Below are positions 14,037 through 25,300 of a stretch of DNA of 64,000 nt, one piece after another. Under the pieces are notes generated by a model. It did no database searches, was not told the DNA's origin, and saw nothing but the letters and a program-made list of their open reading frames with translations. Both the position numbers and the translations under genes were made by a program. Numbering within the stretch: the stretch's first letter is position 1; the number at the start of each line of letters is the position of its first letter. The DNA comes from Haliclona indistincta (taxonomy: Eukaryota; Porifera; Demospongiae; Haplosclerida; Chalinidae). The stretch spans positions 6,243,152 through 6,307,151 of the forward strand of contig OZ024784.1 of assembly GCA_964017065.1 (NCBI GenBank), given 5' to 3'.

Positions 14037-14171
14037 CTCGCGCTCTCCAAAAGGAACACCCAGGCGTGCACTGACCGACTACAATCGCTCACGAGTTTGG
14101 CGAAATAATCACGTGATCCGGTTGTAATTTTCTAAATAGAGCCTCTTGTCGTCAAGATCTTTCTCTGCCTT
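14037..14171. promoter_or_regulatory. divergent promoter, KLF / ZFAND2-like
   Basis: 135 bp separate the two start codons. The palindrome TCACGTGA (14109-14116) is an E-box of the USF/TFE type and could serve both genes. No clear TATA box is seen. Confidence 0.5.
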
Positions 14172-15622
14172 ATGGAGTTTCCACATCTAGGAGTACATTG
14201 CGCCGTTTCTTTCTGCTCTAAACTTGGTATGTGTAAAAGACTTGAATAATATGAGTGCAATAATGTTGTTTGATTTCAGATTTCCTTCCCTTTGAGTGTG
14301 ACTGCTGTCACAAGATATTCTGGTTTGTATTAAATTATATATATCGTGTGTCTTGTATGTGTGTGTCACTGTATGCTCTCCCTATAGCAAAGAGCACAAG
14401 GGATATGAGGAACACAACTGTACAGAATCATATGTTAAGGTACCACACATGTTACAGTCGCTTACTCTGAATCGATCTCTCTTGCCTGGCTAGGACATGC
14501 GAGTGCCTGTGTGTCCATTATGCAATCAACCAGTTTCTGTGAAAAGAGGAGAAGATCCTAATCTTAAAGTTAATGAGCATATCACAAGAGATTGTAAGGA
14601 ACAGAAGAAAGAGAAGGTATTGTCATTACTGCATTGATTAATGTGACTACTGTGTGGGTAAACTGATAATATTGATCGTTTCTTTCTATCATTGCAGCTG
14701 TACACTAACAGATGTTCTTTTTCAGGCTGCAAGAAGAAAGAGGTTGGCTGTCAGCTGATCCACCCAGTCTTTATTTTCTTTATCTGCAGCTCGTTCCTGT
14801 CTTGTGTAACAACTGTAAACGAAATTTCTGTATTCAGCATCGATTCGAGACCACCCACAACTGTCAAGGAATGGTTAGAAGTAGTAGGTCAGTGCAAAAA
14901 TGTATAAGCATGCAACATTTTTACTAAAATTCATGGTAGGAGAGATGGTGCTACAAGATCGTCATCATCTAAATCTAGTCGTAGTAGTAAGCCTAGTGGT
15001 GCTGCTAGTACCAAGCCTCAAAGTACACTGATGTCTGAGATTGGAGCCAGTTTGAACAGGTTAGTGCAGGGTCAGTGTGTGTTGCTGCTGGATCTATTCT
15101 GTGTGGTTCAGAGAGAGGCAACAGCGTCAAGGACAGAGCAGAGGAGAAAGCAGCAGCCGCCAGTCCACGACACAAGGACTAGTCAGTTGCTGTGATGGTG
15201 TTACTTTACATCATTATACTCCTCTCATAGAGTGATGATGAAGCTATGGCTAGGGCTGTTGCTGCATCACTGGCTGATACCTCTCAACAACAATCTGATC
15301 AAGCTGCCACCTTCCAGCCACCCTCTGGTCAAAGGTAGACAAGCATTTATTTTGTATGTGCTTGGAAGTGCTGAGTTTGAGCAGAATGATAATTATCGTT
15401 CTGTCAAGCACTAAAACATTGCAGTTGTTGGGTATGCTTCAGTTGGGAATGGGCTATGTTATTCTGCATACCAAAGTCCTCTGCTGTTCTTTTACAAGGC
15501 TCATGATTTCTTTTACTCTGTCTCTCAGTTATGATGAAGACGAAGCACTCGCTCGTGCTGTTGCAGCATCATTAGCTGAGCAAGAGTCTACTGGTAATCA
15601 TCGACGGAAGCAACAGGTCTGA
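14172..15622 (+). CDS. ZFAND2: AN1-type zinc finger protein with two UIMs (ZFAND2-like)
   Basis: Ten small exons (14172-14226, 14280-14322, 14388-14439, 14494-14616, 14698-14742, 14790-14887, 14940-15059, 15112-15181, 15231-15334, 15529-15622) give 267 residues with all phases consistent. The start MEFPHLGVHC and first AN1 finger (DFLPFECDCC...HKGYEEHNC) match ZFAND2A/B. A second AN1 finger follows, with KKK and CNNCKRNFCIQHRFETTHNC. The C-terminal half has two ubiquitin-interacting motifs (DDEAMARAVAASLAD and DEDEALARAVAASLAE), which is the ZFAND2B layout. Known family members bind ubiquitinated proteins at the proteasome or ER during stress. The 47-bp intron at 14743-14789 has a weak GTTGGC donor but is needed to restore the finger. 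Confidence 0.9.
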
Positions 15623-16002
15623 TAATCATTAGTAGAAAATTTGACAATTAAATCATTTTGTTCATGTTTACGTTTAGACAAACACTAATCAAGTCAGAAA
15701 TTCAACTAAGGAAGATTCAAGCTGTGTTATATGTTAAAAGTACTACATTTTTGATCGTGCAGATTTTAATTCACTCAAATTGTCACCAAAGTATGAATAG
15801 TGGCACACAAGAGTTGTTCTAAATAAGTATTACTTGCTGTCATAATTATTATTATGGCACTGAATACATACTTTCTGTGCAAAAAAAGCAGGACTTGCAC
15901 GTCTTGTTTCAAGAACCAATGCTAGCTAGCAGTTAAACGTTTTGATTCAGCTAAGTGTAGTGCTACTTACCACTTTCTCCAACTCTCTAGTATTCAAGAT
16001 AT
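15623..16002. other. no gene seen
   Basis: Noncoding 3' flank of the ZFAND2-like gene leading into the MITE cluster. Nothing recognisable. Confidence 0.6.
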
Positions 16003-16460
16003 TACAGAGGTTTTATTACTTCTTGCAAGGAAGATTGCAGTCACTAATGAGTCAAGTCACTGGTATTTATTCACACAATGGAGCATGATCAAAGACTTAT
16101 GGCATTAGTGCTCCACACTGTATGGTCTATGGTTTACCCCTGCAAGAAGTACAGCGGTTTTCCAAGATCTTGCAATCCGTACCGTCAAGCGTCACACGCA
16201 TGCGTGTTCGTAACTCTGCTTGTGAGAAGATAACAACTGTGTACACCAGCTGAGAAGTTAGAAGTGGACGTCTACCACTTCCTTCCACCGTGATTTGAGC
16301 TACCTAGCTGTCACAAGAGCTCTGAGAGCTAGCTGCATCCATTCCTCTTGAGATCACACTGCGCATGCGTAGTCCTTATTCACGGTCGGCCGCGTTATAC
16401 GTTACGTTGACGGTTGATTGTTGCAAGATCTTGGAAAACCGCTGTAATAAAACTGCTGTA
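16003..16460. mobile_element. outer MITE, interrupted by another MITE
   Basis: It begins TACAGAGGTTTTATT and ends AATAAAACTGCTGTA, near-perfect inverted termini with TA ends typical of Tc1/mariner-like non-autonomous elements. Its left 130 bp closely match the uninterrupted element at 33907-34090 (shared run GGTTTTATTACTTCTTGC). It is split at 16150 by a second element, and the TA target is present on both sides. No coding capacity. Confidence 0.85.
16150..16446. mobile_element. inner MITE with perfect 25-bp inverted repeats
   Basis: 16151-16175 (ACAGCGGTTTTCCAAGATCT followed by TGCAA) is the exact reverse complement of 16421-16445. Including the flanking T and A gives TACAGCGG...CCGCTGTA, consistent with insertion into a TA dinucleotide. 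The inverted similarity extends imperfectly inward (CCGTCAA...TTGACGG). About 297 bp, no ORF. It sits inside the outer element. Confidence 0.9.
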
Positions 16461-16709
16461 AAGCATAGGCTGTTCTTATCAGCTTCATATTTGACTGACT
16501 AAAGATAATTTACAAGACAATCAAGCAGAAGCTACAAGAAAATTGATAAGCCTCATTTCTTACAATTATACATGCAACTTTGTTACTAAGATAAGCAGTT
16601 GAACATACCTTGAATCATAGACATTCAACACAGGTCAGAAATGATAATAGTCACCTCAACATGAAGACTGATCATTCTGATCATCAGTATTAGGAATGCT
16701 GTTTGATGA

Positions 16710-17463
16710 CTAGTTCCTTGTTTGACGTGATACTATACAGCAAAGTGTAGATCGAAATGTCTGGCATGGTTGGCAACGGCTAGAATGTCCAGTTGGTGTG
16801 ACAGTACAGCAATCTGTTTTCTGAGTAGTGCAATTGTACACAGTCCCTTTAGACTCAACAAAAGGTGTACGGAAGATTTCAGCTGCAATGTCACTTCTTT
16901 TCCTTTAGCTCCTCTCACAACTCTATCCTAGCTTCTTCTGGCAAGCTTCTATAAACACCTCTTCAGGATTACCGATGCACATGTATGCTCTGTCAATGGC
17001 TTTAATAAAATCAAGAGCCTTTTGTCAATTCGAATTTCTAAGTTTTCAAAGACTTTACAAATTTCTGGTACCACCTATCCATAAACATGCACAACCCATT
17101 CAGTGTTACACACTAAGGATACTGTTACTGTCGAGTAAGTATCAAATACTTAAAAGTATCAAAATCTTACAGTGCTGGCTGTGATCATCTTAGCCAGTGT
17201 TGTGTAAACAATTCTATCTGCTCCATTTGTAACAAATCTTTGAACCTGATCTCCCCTTCCAAAAACAGCTGGTTCAGGTGGGACTACCTCTTCTCTATGT
17301 GAGACCTAATAGATTGACTGCTGGCTTGTTTGCAACTGGAAACTGTTGATTGGCAGCTGGATGGACCACTTCATTTGCAACAGGAAATTGTTGATAGACT
17401 GCTGGCTGGAGGACTTTATCCAAGACACTTGCTGGTGAAACTTCTGATTGAATTACTGAGTGG
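16710..17463 (-). pseudogene. decayed ORF, possibly transposon-derived
   Basis: Minus-strand pieces look protein-coding but are broken. One piece reads NPEEVFIEACQKK, then in the same frame after two stops GTVYNCTTQKTDCC and SSRCQPCQTFRSTLCC. This Cys pattern reminds me of zinc-binding segments in DNA-transposase or THAP-type ORFs. Upstream pieces read VVPPEPAVFGRGDQVQRF, and a repeated QQFPVAN motif that is out of frame with it. Frameshifts and stops argue for a pseudogene; unrecognised introns could also explain some breaks. The family assignment is weak. Confidence 0.35.
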
Positions 17464-18030
17464 CCAAGAAAAGATAAAATGAAGTGGAATAGACACTACA
17501 AGCTGTGATCTCTGCTGCCTCCACTTTCTCTCCCAATTTTTAACATGAGAAAACCTCAGCTTTCTGTGAACACATGTGGTGAATAAAATTAATTTTAAGA
17601 ATGCTCCAATTGTAATTGTGATGCATGATAAAATGCTCACCCTTAATAAAATCAGCTTTGCGACATGCTGCACACACCCACTGACTGATAGAGAAATTAA
17701 TTTTTAAATCCACTCATTAAATTCAGTATCTTTAGTAAGAAACCCATGAAAAAGATTTACATAACTATGCAGCTCCACTCTTGTGCTGCGTATCCAATAC
17801 TTACTATTCACTGGTCAGTGTATGCAGTCTGTCTGGTAACTTCGGCAGAGCTTTGCAGCTCAACTAAGACTTTATAAGCTTGCTGCAAGTACTGTGACCC
17901 ACGGCAATGTGAAACCACGTGTACGCGCAGGTGCACGCACAAATCAACATCCAAGTATAATAGGGTCTAAAAAATTATCATCCTTCTGTAATGATCATTT
18001 GGAATAAAAATGACAGTACATTTATGCTGA
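17464..18030. other. no gene seen
   Basis: AT-rich sequence between the decayed ORF and the 3' end of CAPN15. Nothing recognisable. Confidence 0.5.
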
Positions 18031-21000
18031 TTAGATAATAAATCTTGGGCAATGTAGCTCTGCAACAGTATCATCTAGAGGAGGGTCATGATGAGTCCTC
18101 CAAGATCCCTCTCCAGTAAATATCCGTTCAACTTGCATACTGAGAGAGTATGAGCATCGGCCACTCATGGATGATGGAGTCAATAAATGCAATACTTGCC
18201 TGGAGTGAGGAAATGCACAATGATCACAGCCTCACAGGAGAATTGTTAGCTACCATTGCTAGATGAGTGAGTGTCAAAGCTAACTATATACTCTGAGTAC
18301 CACTGCAGAGTTTTGCAAGCAAACAGGCTTAGTTGGGCGTCTAGTAGATGTGAGAGTTGGGCCCCACCCAACTACACGCACCCATGGTAAGCCACAAGCG
18401 AAAATTCTGACGGCACTACATGTATTAGTGATATCGGGAGCTCATAATAAGGAGCATACAACTTCTACAATATAATATTATGGCGCAATAGTATTATCAT
18501 CTGTATTGCAAATAAGAAGTTTAGTGAGTGTAATCCATGTACACAACACTGCTTCACAGTTGGAACTATAAGCTTGTTACCTCTTATCAAACAGACCTGT
18601 GCATAGGTGGCAATGTGTCACTGGTGAGAACAGCGTCTCTGGTAGATACCATATTCTGAGGTTGTATATTGCTGATTATAGTGTAGTGGCAATCCTGATC
18701 TTGGTTCTCAGCAACTATCATATAGCAGGCTGGCTTCAAGTCAACCTGGTACACTATCAATCCATCAAATTTCTAGAGTGATAGAATGCAGAAGACATGA
18801 GGCCGAGGAAATGAGGCTATCAACACTACCTTTACAACAGTCCCTATTTTGTGAGTAAGAAGAAAAAATGATTCTGCCATAAATCCAGGCTGAGTTGTCA
18901 CATGACCATCAACAACCACTCCCTTTGCCGAAAAGAGAGCAAGGACATAGGAAAGATCGTTCACTTGTTCCTTCACATGCCAATGGGTGAACCCCAGTGG
19001 AAGAACAGCATAATGACCAGGGACAAACAAGGCAGAACAAGTAATAGAGGAGAATCCCTGGCTTCGATAGTTAGCAGTTAAAACACATGACTTAGGAAGA
19101 GAAAGGGAAGATGGGGATGCATCAAGTGGTGCAATCTCCATTATCAGCATGGATACTTCGTTCTGATGCCATCTGGCTTCTTCAATTCCTCTATTGGACA
19201 AAGTGTTAAATTAATAATTATGTAGTTATTAATAATCTCACCGATAGGTTGGTTTATAGAGAATAAACTCCATTTCAGTGACATCGGTCACATGAAATGA
19301 CACTGCTTTACTTGTACTAGTAGCATAGGATGGAATGGAACCCTGTACTCTCACGCTATGCCATGTAGGATGGTATTTACAAACATCCACACTTGAAAAG
19401 TACCTTGCAGCAACAGACCAGTGATAAAGTGAAGTGTAGTTAGTGCTACTTACTTGAAAAAGTCTGGTGCACCTATCCAGAATACTCCTTCTTCCTCCCT
19501 TTCATGCTCCTGCTGCCATTGCCAGCCCTGCCATGATGATTTCCCCCATGGATTCCTCAACTTTACCAATCTACATGTGAGTAAAAGCAAGGATCAGAGA
19601 AAAGGTAAACAAAATACCTCTGTGATCCTACTTGCTGCACATCTAACAGAGAATAGGCATGGCGTGTTTCCAGACCAACCTTCTTGTAATCCTCCTCCTT
19701 TACATTGCTTCTGCCACAACAGGCAGCCATTGGGAAACTAAATAACAAGACACAGTACCATTTTCCTTAGCAATACACTACTGGTGGTTTACATACTGAG
19801 ACTCCTTCATGCTAAGCAGTTGTCCCCATGTCAACTCAATGTCATCTCTCTCCTCCGTATCCAAATATTCCTCCATGTAAGGTTCCGTAGCTGTACAACA
19901 ACAGTATGAACTAACTACACAGATATGATTCACTCTCACCATTCCAAGCTAATCTCACACAAGGGCATCCAGTGAGTAGTGAAAGTCCCTCTAGTATCAT
20001 ACCGCTCTCTAGAGCCTCATAACAACCATAGACCTTAGCTAGTCCTTTCTCAATCAGTGGTACCCAGAGCTGTTTTCTTCTTGCCTAATTAGAGAGAGAA
20101 AATTGTGAGTAGGACTGAAAAACTTGTGAAACACGGCTGCAAATGAACAAATACATAGCCAGCTCCAAGAAGAGAGGGGTAATGATTGAAAAGTGGACCA
20201 ATAATTTATCAAGAAAATACTCCTCATCATTTATGAAGTTGGCTTAGAACTGCCTCCTTGTATTCTGTTAGCATGAATGAAGTCAGAGCTAACCTTTGAG
20301 AATACAAGCTGTTTATTATAGTGACAAGGAAACCAGTCATCCACTGTAATCACCTTCCATAGACCGTCCTTACAGAACCGAAGCTGGTAGACACCTTGAG
20401 GACAAAACTGTATTTAAGAAAAAGACCAAAGATAGTCTAACAGCAAGGGCATGAATGAAGAGGATACTAATAGCTATAGACAGATTTTAACAAATTAAAT
20501 GAGTTTACTAAAAATGCAGACCTGTTTTGTAACAATAATCTGCTGCAATAGATCAGGGATTTCTGCAATTACTGCCAATGCACTCAAAAACCTAAACAAA
20601 AGAGATAAACAGCAAATCAGAAGAAATAATATTGTGCTCACCAACAGTTACCCAGCTGACCCTGTGCAATATCTGAGGGAGATGGACTACGATACACTGT
20701 CCATTGCTCTTGAGAGAGTAGACTGAAAATGTCTTTGATCATTGTGGGACGCAACCAGCCGTGCACTGGCCAGTCTTGAGGGCAGTCGGGAAACAGGAAG
20801 AGAGACTTACCAGAGTGAGGAAAATCAGGATCTATAAAACTGCCACCACTCTGGTAAATAATGACAACAATAATAAAAAATTAATAGATAATGTAAACAC
20901 TCACTCTCTTATACTCATCTACAATAGTCATCCAAACAGTCATAGCTTTGTCTTCATCAAGTCGCCTTATTTCTTGTACTGTCAGTGAATGCTGTCGTTG

Positions 21001-21872
21001 TATAGGATGTCCACTAACTGATGAATCCTCTGGCAAGGATGGTTGACTGTCCTCAGAGATACTAGCATTGAGGCTCAAATTAATTGCCGCTAGAGTAGTT
21101 TCTGCTAGATCTATAGTAGTGCATGAACAGAGCCAGTGGCTTCAAGATGAGAGAACAACTTACCCTTGGAGGCATTGCACATAGTGCAGTGAATGCAAGC
21201 AAGAGAATTCTCATACGTACACTCTGAACAAGTCCACAAATCCCGTCCGTCTTGAATTTCTCTTAAAAATTCGAAAGGTAAAGGAATTTCTGGAACAAAT
21301 TTTTGCTGGTGTTGATCGGGATGAGGAGGTCTTTCAAGAGTGCGTCTTTCATGAGCTGTAGTAGAATTCTTAGTATGTTCATGCCTTGATCTTCTGTGTG
21401 GCGCTCTTTCACTTCCACAAGTACAGCAAATCATGGCTTCTCCTTGATTCTCTGCTGAACACACACTACACCTCCACACAGCACTAGTGTCAACAACTTC
21501 AATTCCCACTTTGCCCAGCCAATTTTTAAGACGACCTCCAATTCCATGTCCTTCAGACTCATCTGCATAAGAATTTGTCCGCACAAACCCACATAAAGTG
21601 CACCGTACAATACTGCTCTCAAGCTTCCCATGACAGGTAGGACACCGCCAGTGAACTGCTCTCCCCTTCATAAGAGAACGAATTGATAACTCATCTTTGG
21701 TAAACTTTACAGGTCCACAAGGTTCATCGTGGGTAGAATTGGAGCTAGTGGGCTGGTCACTGCGACGTGTGAAACACGCTAGACAATGGTCCACTTCATT
21801 GCTATTATGTAGAGTACACTTTGGGCACTGCCAACCTCCATTCTGATCGCTTCTCTTTGTAGATGTCGCCAT
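18031..21872 (-). CDS. CAPN15: calpain-15 / small optic lobes (SOL) cysteine protease
   Basis: Fourteen exons (21872-21164, 21110-20905, 20850-20811, 20774-20642, 20591-20522, 20407-20294, 20084-19940, 19890-19797, 19737-19618, 19570-19454, 19403-19242, 19190-18830, 18745-18597, 18199-18031) sum to 862 residues with every phase matching. The N-terminus has four RanBP2-type zinc fingers ([40 protein letters not shown]). A calpain catalytic domain follows, with the triad Cys362 (QLGNCWFLSA), His530 (ETRHAYS) and Asn550 (LRNPWG). The C-terminal SOL-homology region is present ([18 protein letters not shown]). Human CAPN15 is longer (about 1086), mainly in the linker. It is a non-classical calpain without EF-hands. 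Head to head with TBC1D1/4. Confidence 0.95.
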
Positions 21873-22386
21873 AATTATTATAGTTCACCCAAGCTGAACT
21901 ATGAACACATGATCAGTAATTATGAAGTGAAATTATTCCTAAAAGTGAAATGAACCAAATCTCAGAACATTGTACATAAAATAATAATTATTATAAATTA
22001 TACTAACTAGCTAAATCTAGACACATGAGACACAAGTACAGTGAAACATGATTAGGAAGAGAAACAGGTACAAAGTCTAGCATAGATGATGTCTATGTCT
22101 ACAGAAAAAACAGTCATCTAACAATTAATCTTACCATGAATGGAGAAACTCGATGGAGAAGCATCAAGCATGAGAGGAAGCAGCGCAATCAGTTTATGGG
22201 GTGGGTGTGGTTGTTGTGGGCGTGGTATCACTTAAAGGCGCATCCGAGGGCGCATCGCATAAACGAGCACAAAGGCTTGCAGCATAGCAGCGCTTGTTTT
22301 TTAGAACCTCTTCCAAACTGGACAGTCCTCGGAAAATGAAAGAAGACGCCATTATTCTATAACAGCATTGTGACCTCGCAAAAATA
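21873..22386. promoter_or_regulatory. divergent intergenic region, CAPN15 / TBC1D1/4
   Basis: 514 bp between start codons, the largest divergent gap here. It contains ACCACGCCC on the minus strand (22218-22226) and several GGGTGTGG-like boxes around 22200, all KLF/Sp-type. Short ORFs inside lack coding character. Confidence 0.45.
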
Positions 22387-25300
22387 ATGGCAAAGACCTC
22401 CACGAGCCAGAGCTTGTTTCAGGTGTACTACCTGGGTCAGCTGGAGGCGGACAGACGACTTAGCAGCGCGGTAATCCCATGGCTGATAGAAGAGCGCAAG
22501 CTGAAACCAGAAGAAATGCAACGAGTGTGGTTCACTTCAGGTGAGGCCTAGTCTGTGTATTATACCAAGATTCATCAAGTGTGTCTCTGCATGCACCAAG
22601 GTCCATCTGCTGTAGCATATGTGGCTGACAGTGGTGAAGAGCTCTTGAGGCACAAGTATGACAACATTCTTCGCTGTGGCAGAGGCACCGATAGCATCTC
22701 CTTTGCATACCTTTCTGTGTCAGGCAAAACCGACAAGTGTCACTGTCATGTGTTTCAAAGTCTTGATCTAGAAGAGGTGAGCACACACACTCACTCTGCA
22801 TGAAAATATGATTGTGCAGTTTGGTTTAAATGTGAGTTGTAGGACGAAGAAGGAATTCTATTATTTGAATTTTAGCAAGAGTATAGTATCACTGCATTGT
22901 GCATACAGTTATTACACAACCCAGAGAGTAGTGATGCTACTAACTACTACAATGCTCCATTCAACTAGTGTAATGTGTTTAGCTTAACACTAGTGTGTGT
23001 AAACATGTGGACGCTGAATGAACCATTTATGATGCTTCTGGGAATGTTTGTAATTTGTACTGATACGTACCTCTTACATCACTCCTTCTTCACGCATCTC
23101 TCTATCTCGTCTCTGCCTAGGCTAATATGATACTACAGCAGCTGAAAGCTCACGATGTTGATGTTGACAACAAGCGCAATCCTATCATTCTGTCGGACGA
23201 TGTTATTGACCAGTTGAACAAGTCTAACAAGAAACACCTTCAAAAGCTACACAAGTCACTGAGTGTCAGTGGCAGCAGCTTGAGCGATTCTGTTTTCCAG
23301 CTTACCTACTGTGGCTCTATGGCTGTGGAGTTCAGCAAGCTAACAGGACCTATGGTGGACGGCCTTGTTCACAATCTTGGCGATGATAGCGAGGATAGTC
23401 CAGGACTTAAGAAGAGGAAGAAGAAGGTTGATCGTGGAGTTAGGTGGCTGAGTAGGAAGAAGCGACATGAGGTAGCAAAATCACCAAAGGTCAATGCAAT
23501 GTTTCGACCGTCTACACCAGACTCTGTTCCTGGTGACTTAGAACAAGGAGATGATATGGTAGATTTCCAGCTTCCCATGAGGAGCTCTACTGCTGATAAT
23601 CCTGCAAACATTCCCATCGATATTATACAACGTCCTAGAGCAACATCAGATGTTCTTCTTCACCCACCAAGCTCCAGGCCCAGTGACACTTTCTCACACG
23701 GCAGCTATCCTGATATCCGTGCTCACAGCAGCTTGACCAACTCCATGAGAGAGACAGATAGTAGTGTGAGGAGGTCCAGTGTGAGCCTGTACTCTGCAGC
23801 TAGTAGCTCTAGTATTGAGGCTGGGTCAAGCAGTGCGGATTTGAACGAGACACTGAGACCAGCTGACAATGATGATGAAGAGGAGGATGATGAAGATGAG
23901 GAAGGTGTGGATGAAATTGATGGAGATAACTTGCTGCAAGAGTTTGATGAGCTGCCAGAGCTGCAACAGTTGAGCTCGAACCCAGCATTTATCAGTTTAG
24001 GAGACGGACTAGGAATGGAGCATGCACGCCTGGCACAAAAACAGCTATCAGAACACGTCAATGTCAAGCTGACGATATCGGGATTGAGAATGAACATTAC
24101 CAGTTTCAGCAGTGAAGAGACTGTGGTGCTGCTAGATGTTAGCACACAAATGGTGCCTTGTTGCTCTCAGGTCAGAATACCATGTATAATATGTCTGGCA
24201 GTGTTTGGTATGGTCTACTACATTAGTCAGACAGTTCTTACCAACATAACCATCTGTGCTGTCTAATCTGTTTGTATAGTCTCTATAATGTGTTCTCTTC
24301 AGTCAATAGAACTCTACAAATTTCGTTTAACTTTTCTCTTCTCTCTCTCTCTCTTCTGCAGGGACAGTTGGCTAAAGCCTACGTTGCTTTCCTACTTAGA
24401 CAGAAAGGATCAAAGACATACAGACTTCATCTACTGCGAGCAAGCAATGACAAGTCTGGTACTGCTGTGCTTAAAGCATTCAAGAGTGCATTCGACCAGT
24501 GTATGCTAGCCACATTACCTTCAGCTCTGTGTAGTACCTGTCCGCTACTAGTGCTGAATAATCTCTGTAGAGATTTGAACAGTAAGCAAGAGATCATTGC
24601 AGTTTCTATGTGTACTAATTACTTACAGACATAACAATTAGTGTTTATGTACACACAAAATAATTAAATGTAACAATACCTTCTCCCACCATCCTCCTCC
24701 TCCTCTTTATCCTCCAGAGCATGGCACTGCTGTTCAAGAAGCTCAATCCTGTCTGCAGGATTTCCTGTCCACTCTTCCTGATGCCGACTACACTGCTCTT
24801 AAGAAACAGTATCGTCAAGATCCCTTCGAGAACGAGCACAGTCAGCTAGTTCGATGGGTGACCCTTCTCCTCTCCTTTCAGCAGAATAAGCAGCTCCATC
24901 ACACACACTCTCCCTCTTCCCCACAACACAAGCCTCAGCAGAAACGACCATCATCTGCTGGAACTAAAGGTGCTCAAGTCCGACCGACCCCTAAGATGGT
25001 GGTAATACGATCATCAACGCTTGGCTCTTCTTTGGACAACATGAGAGATCATCCTGTAAGTCACATTATATCGATATGCCCTACTCATCTACACACTCAC
25101 ACAGGATTTAGATACAGAACTGTCCAAGCAAACTGATACTGCTACAACGGTAAAAAGAAGCATCATTTATTTATGCTGACGCTAAACCATCTTTCTCTTT
25201 AGACATCAAACAATAGACCATTTCAAGACTCTGGTCACTCATCACGTGATCGAACGCCGAGCCCTCTTGTCTTCAACTCCATCCATTCTCCTCCAGAGAG

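Noticed and set aside
23369..24145. Antisense ORFs over TBC1D exon 3 and similar serine-rich shadows elsewhere (for example 38974-39354)
   Set aside because: They mirror acidic or serine-rich coding exons on the other strand and have no splice signals of their own.
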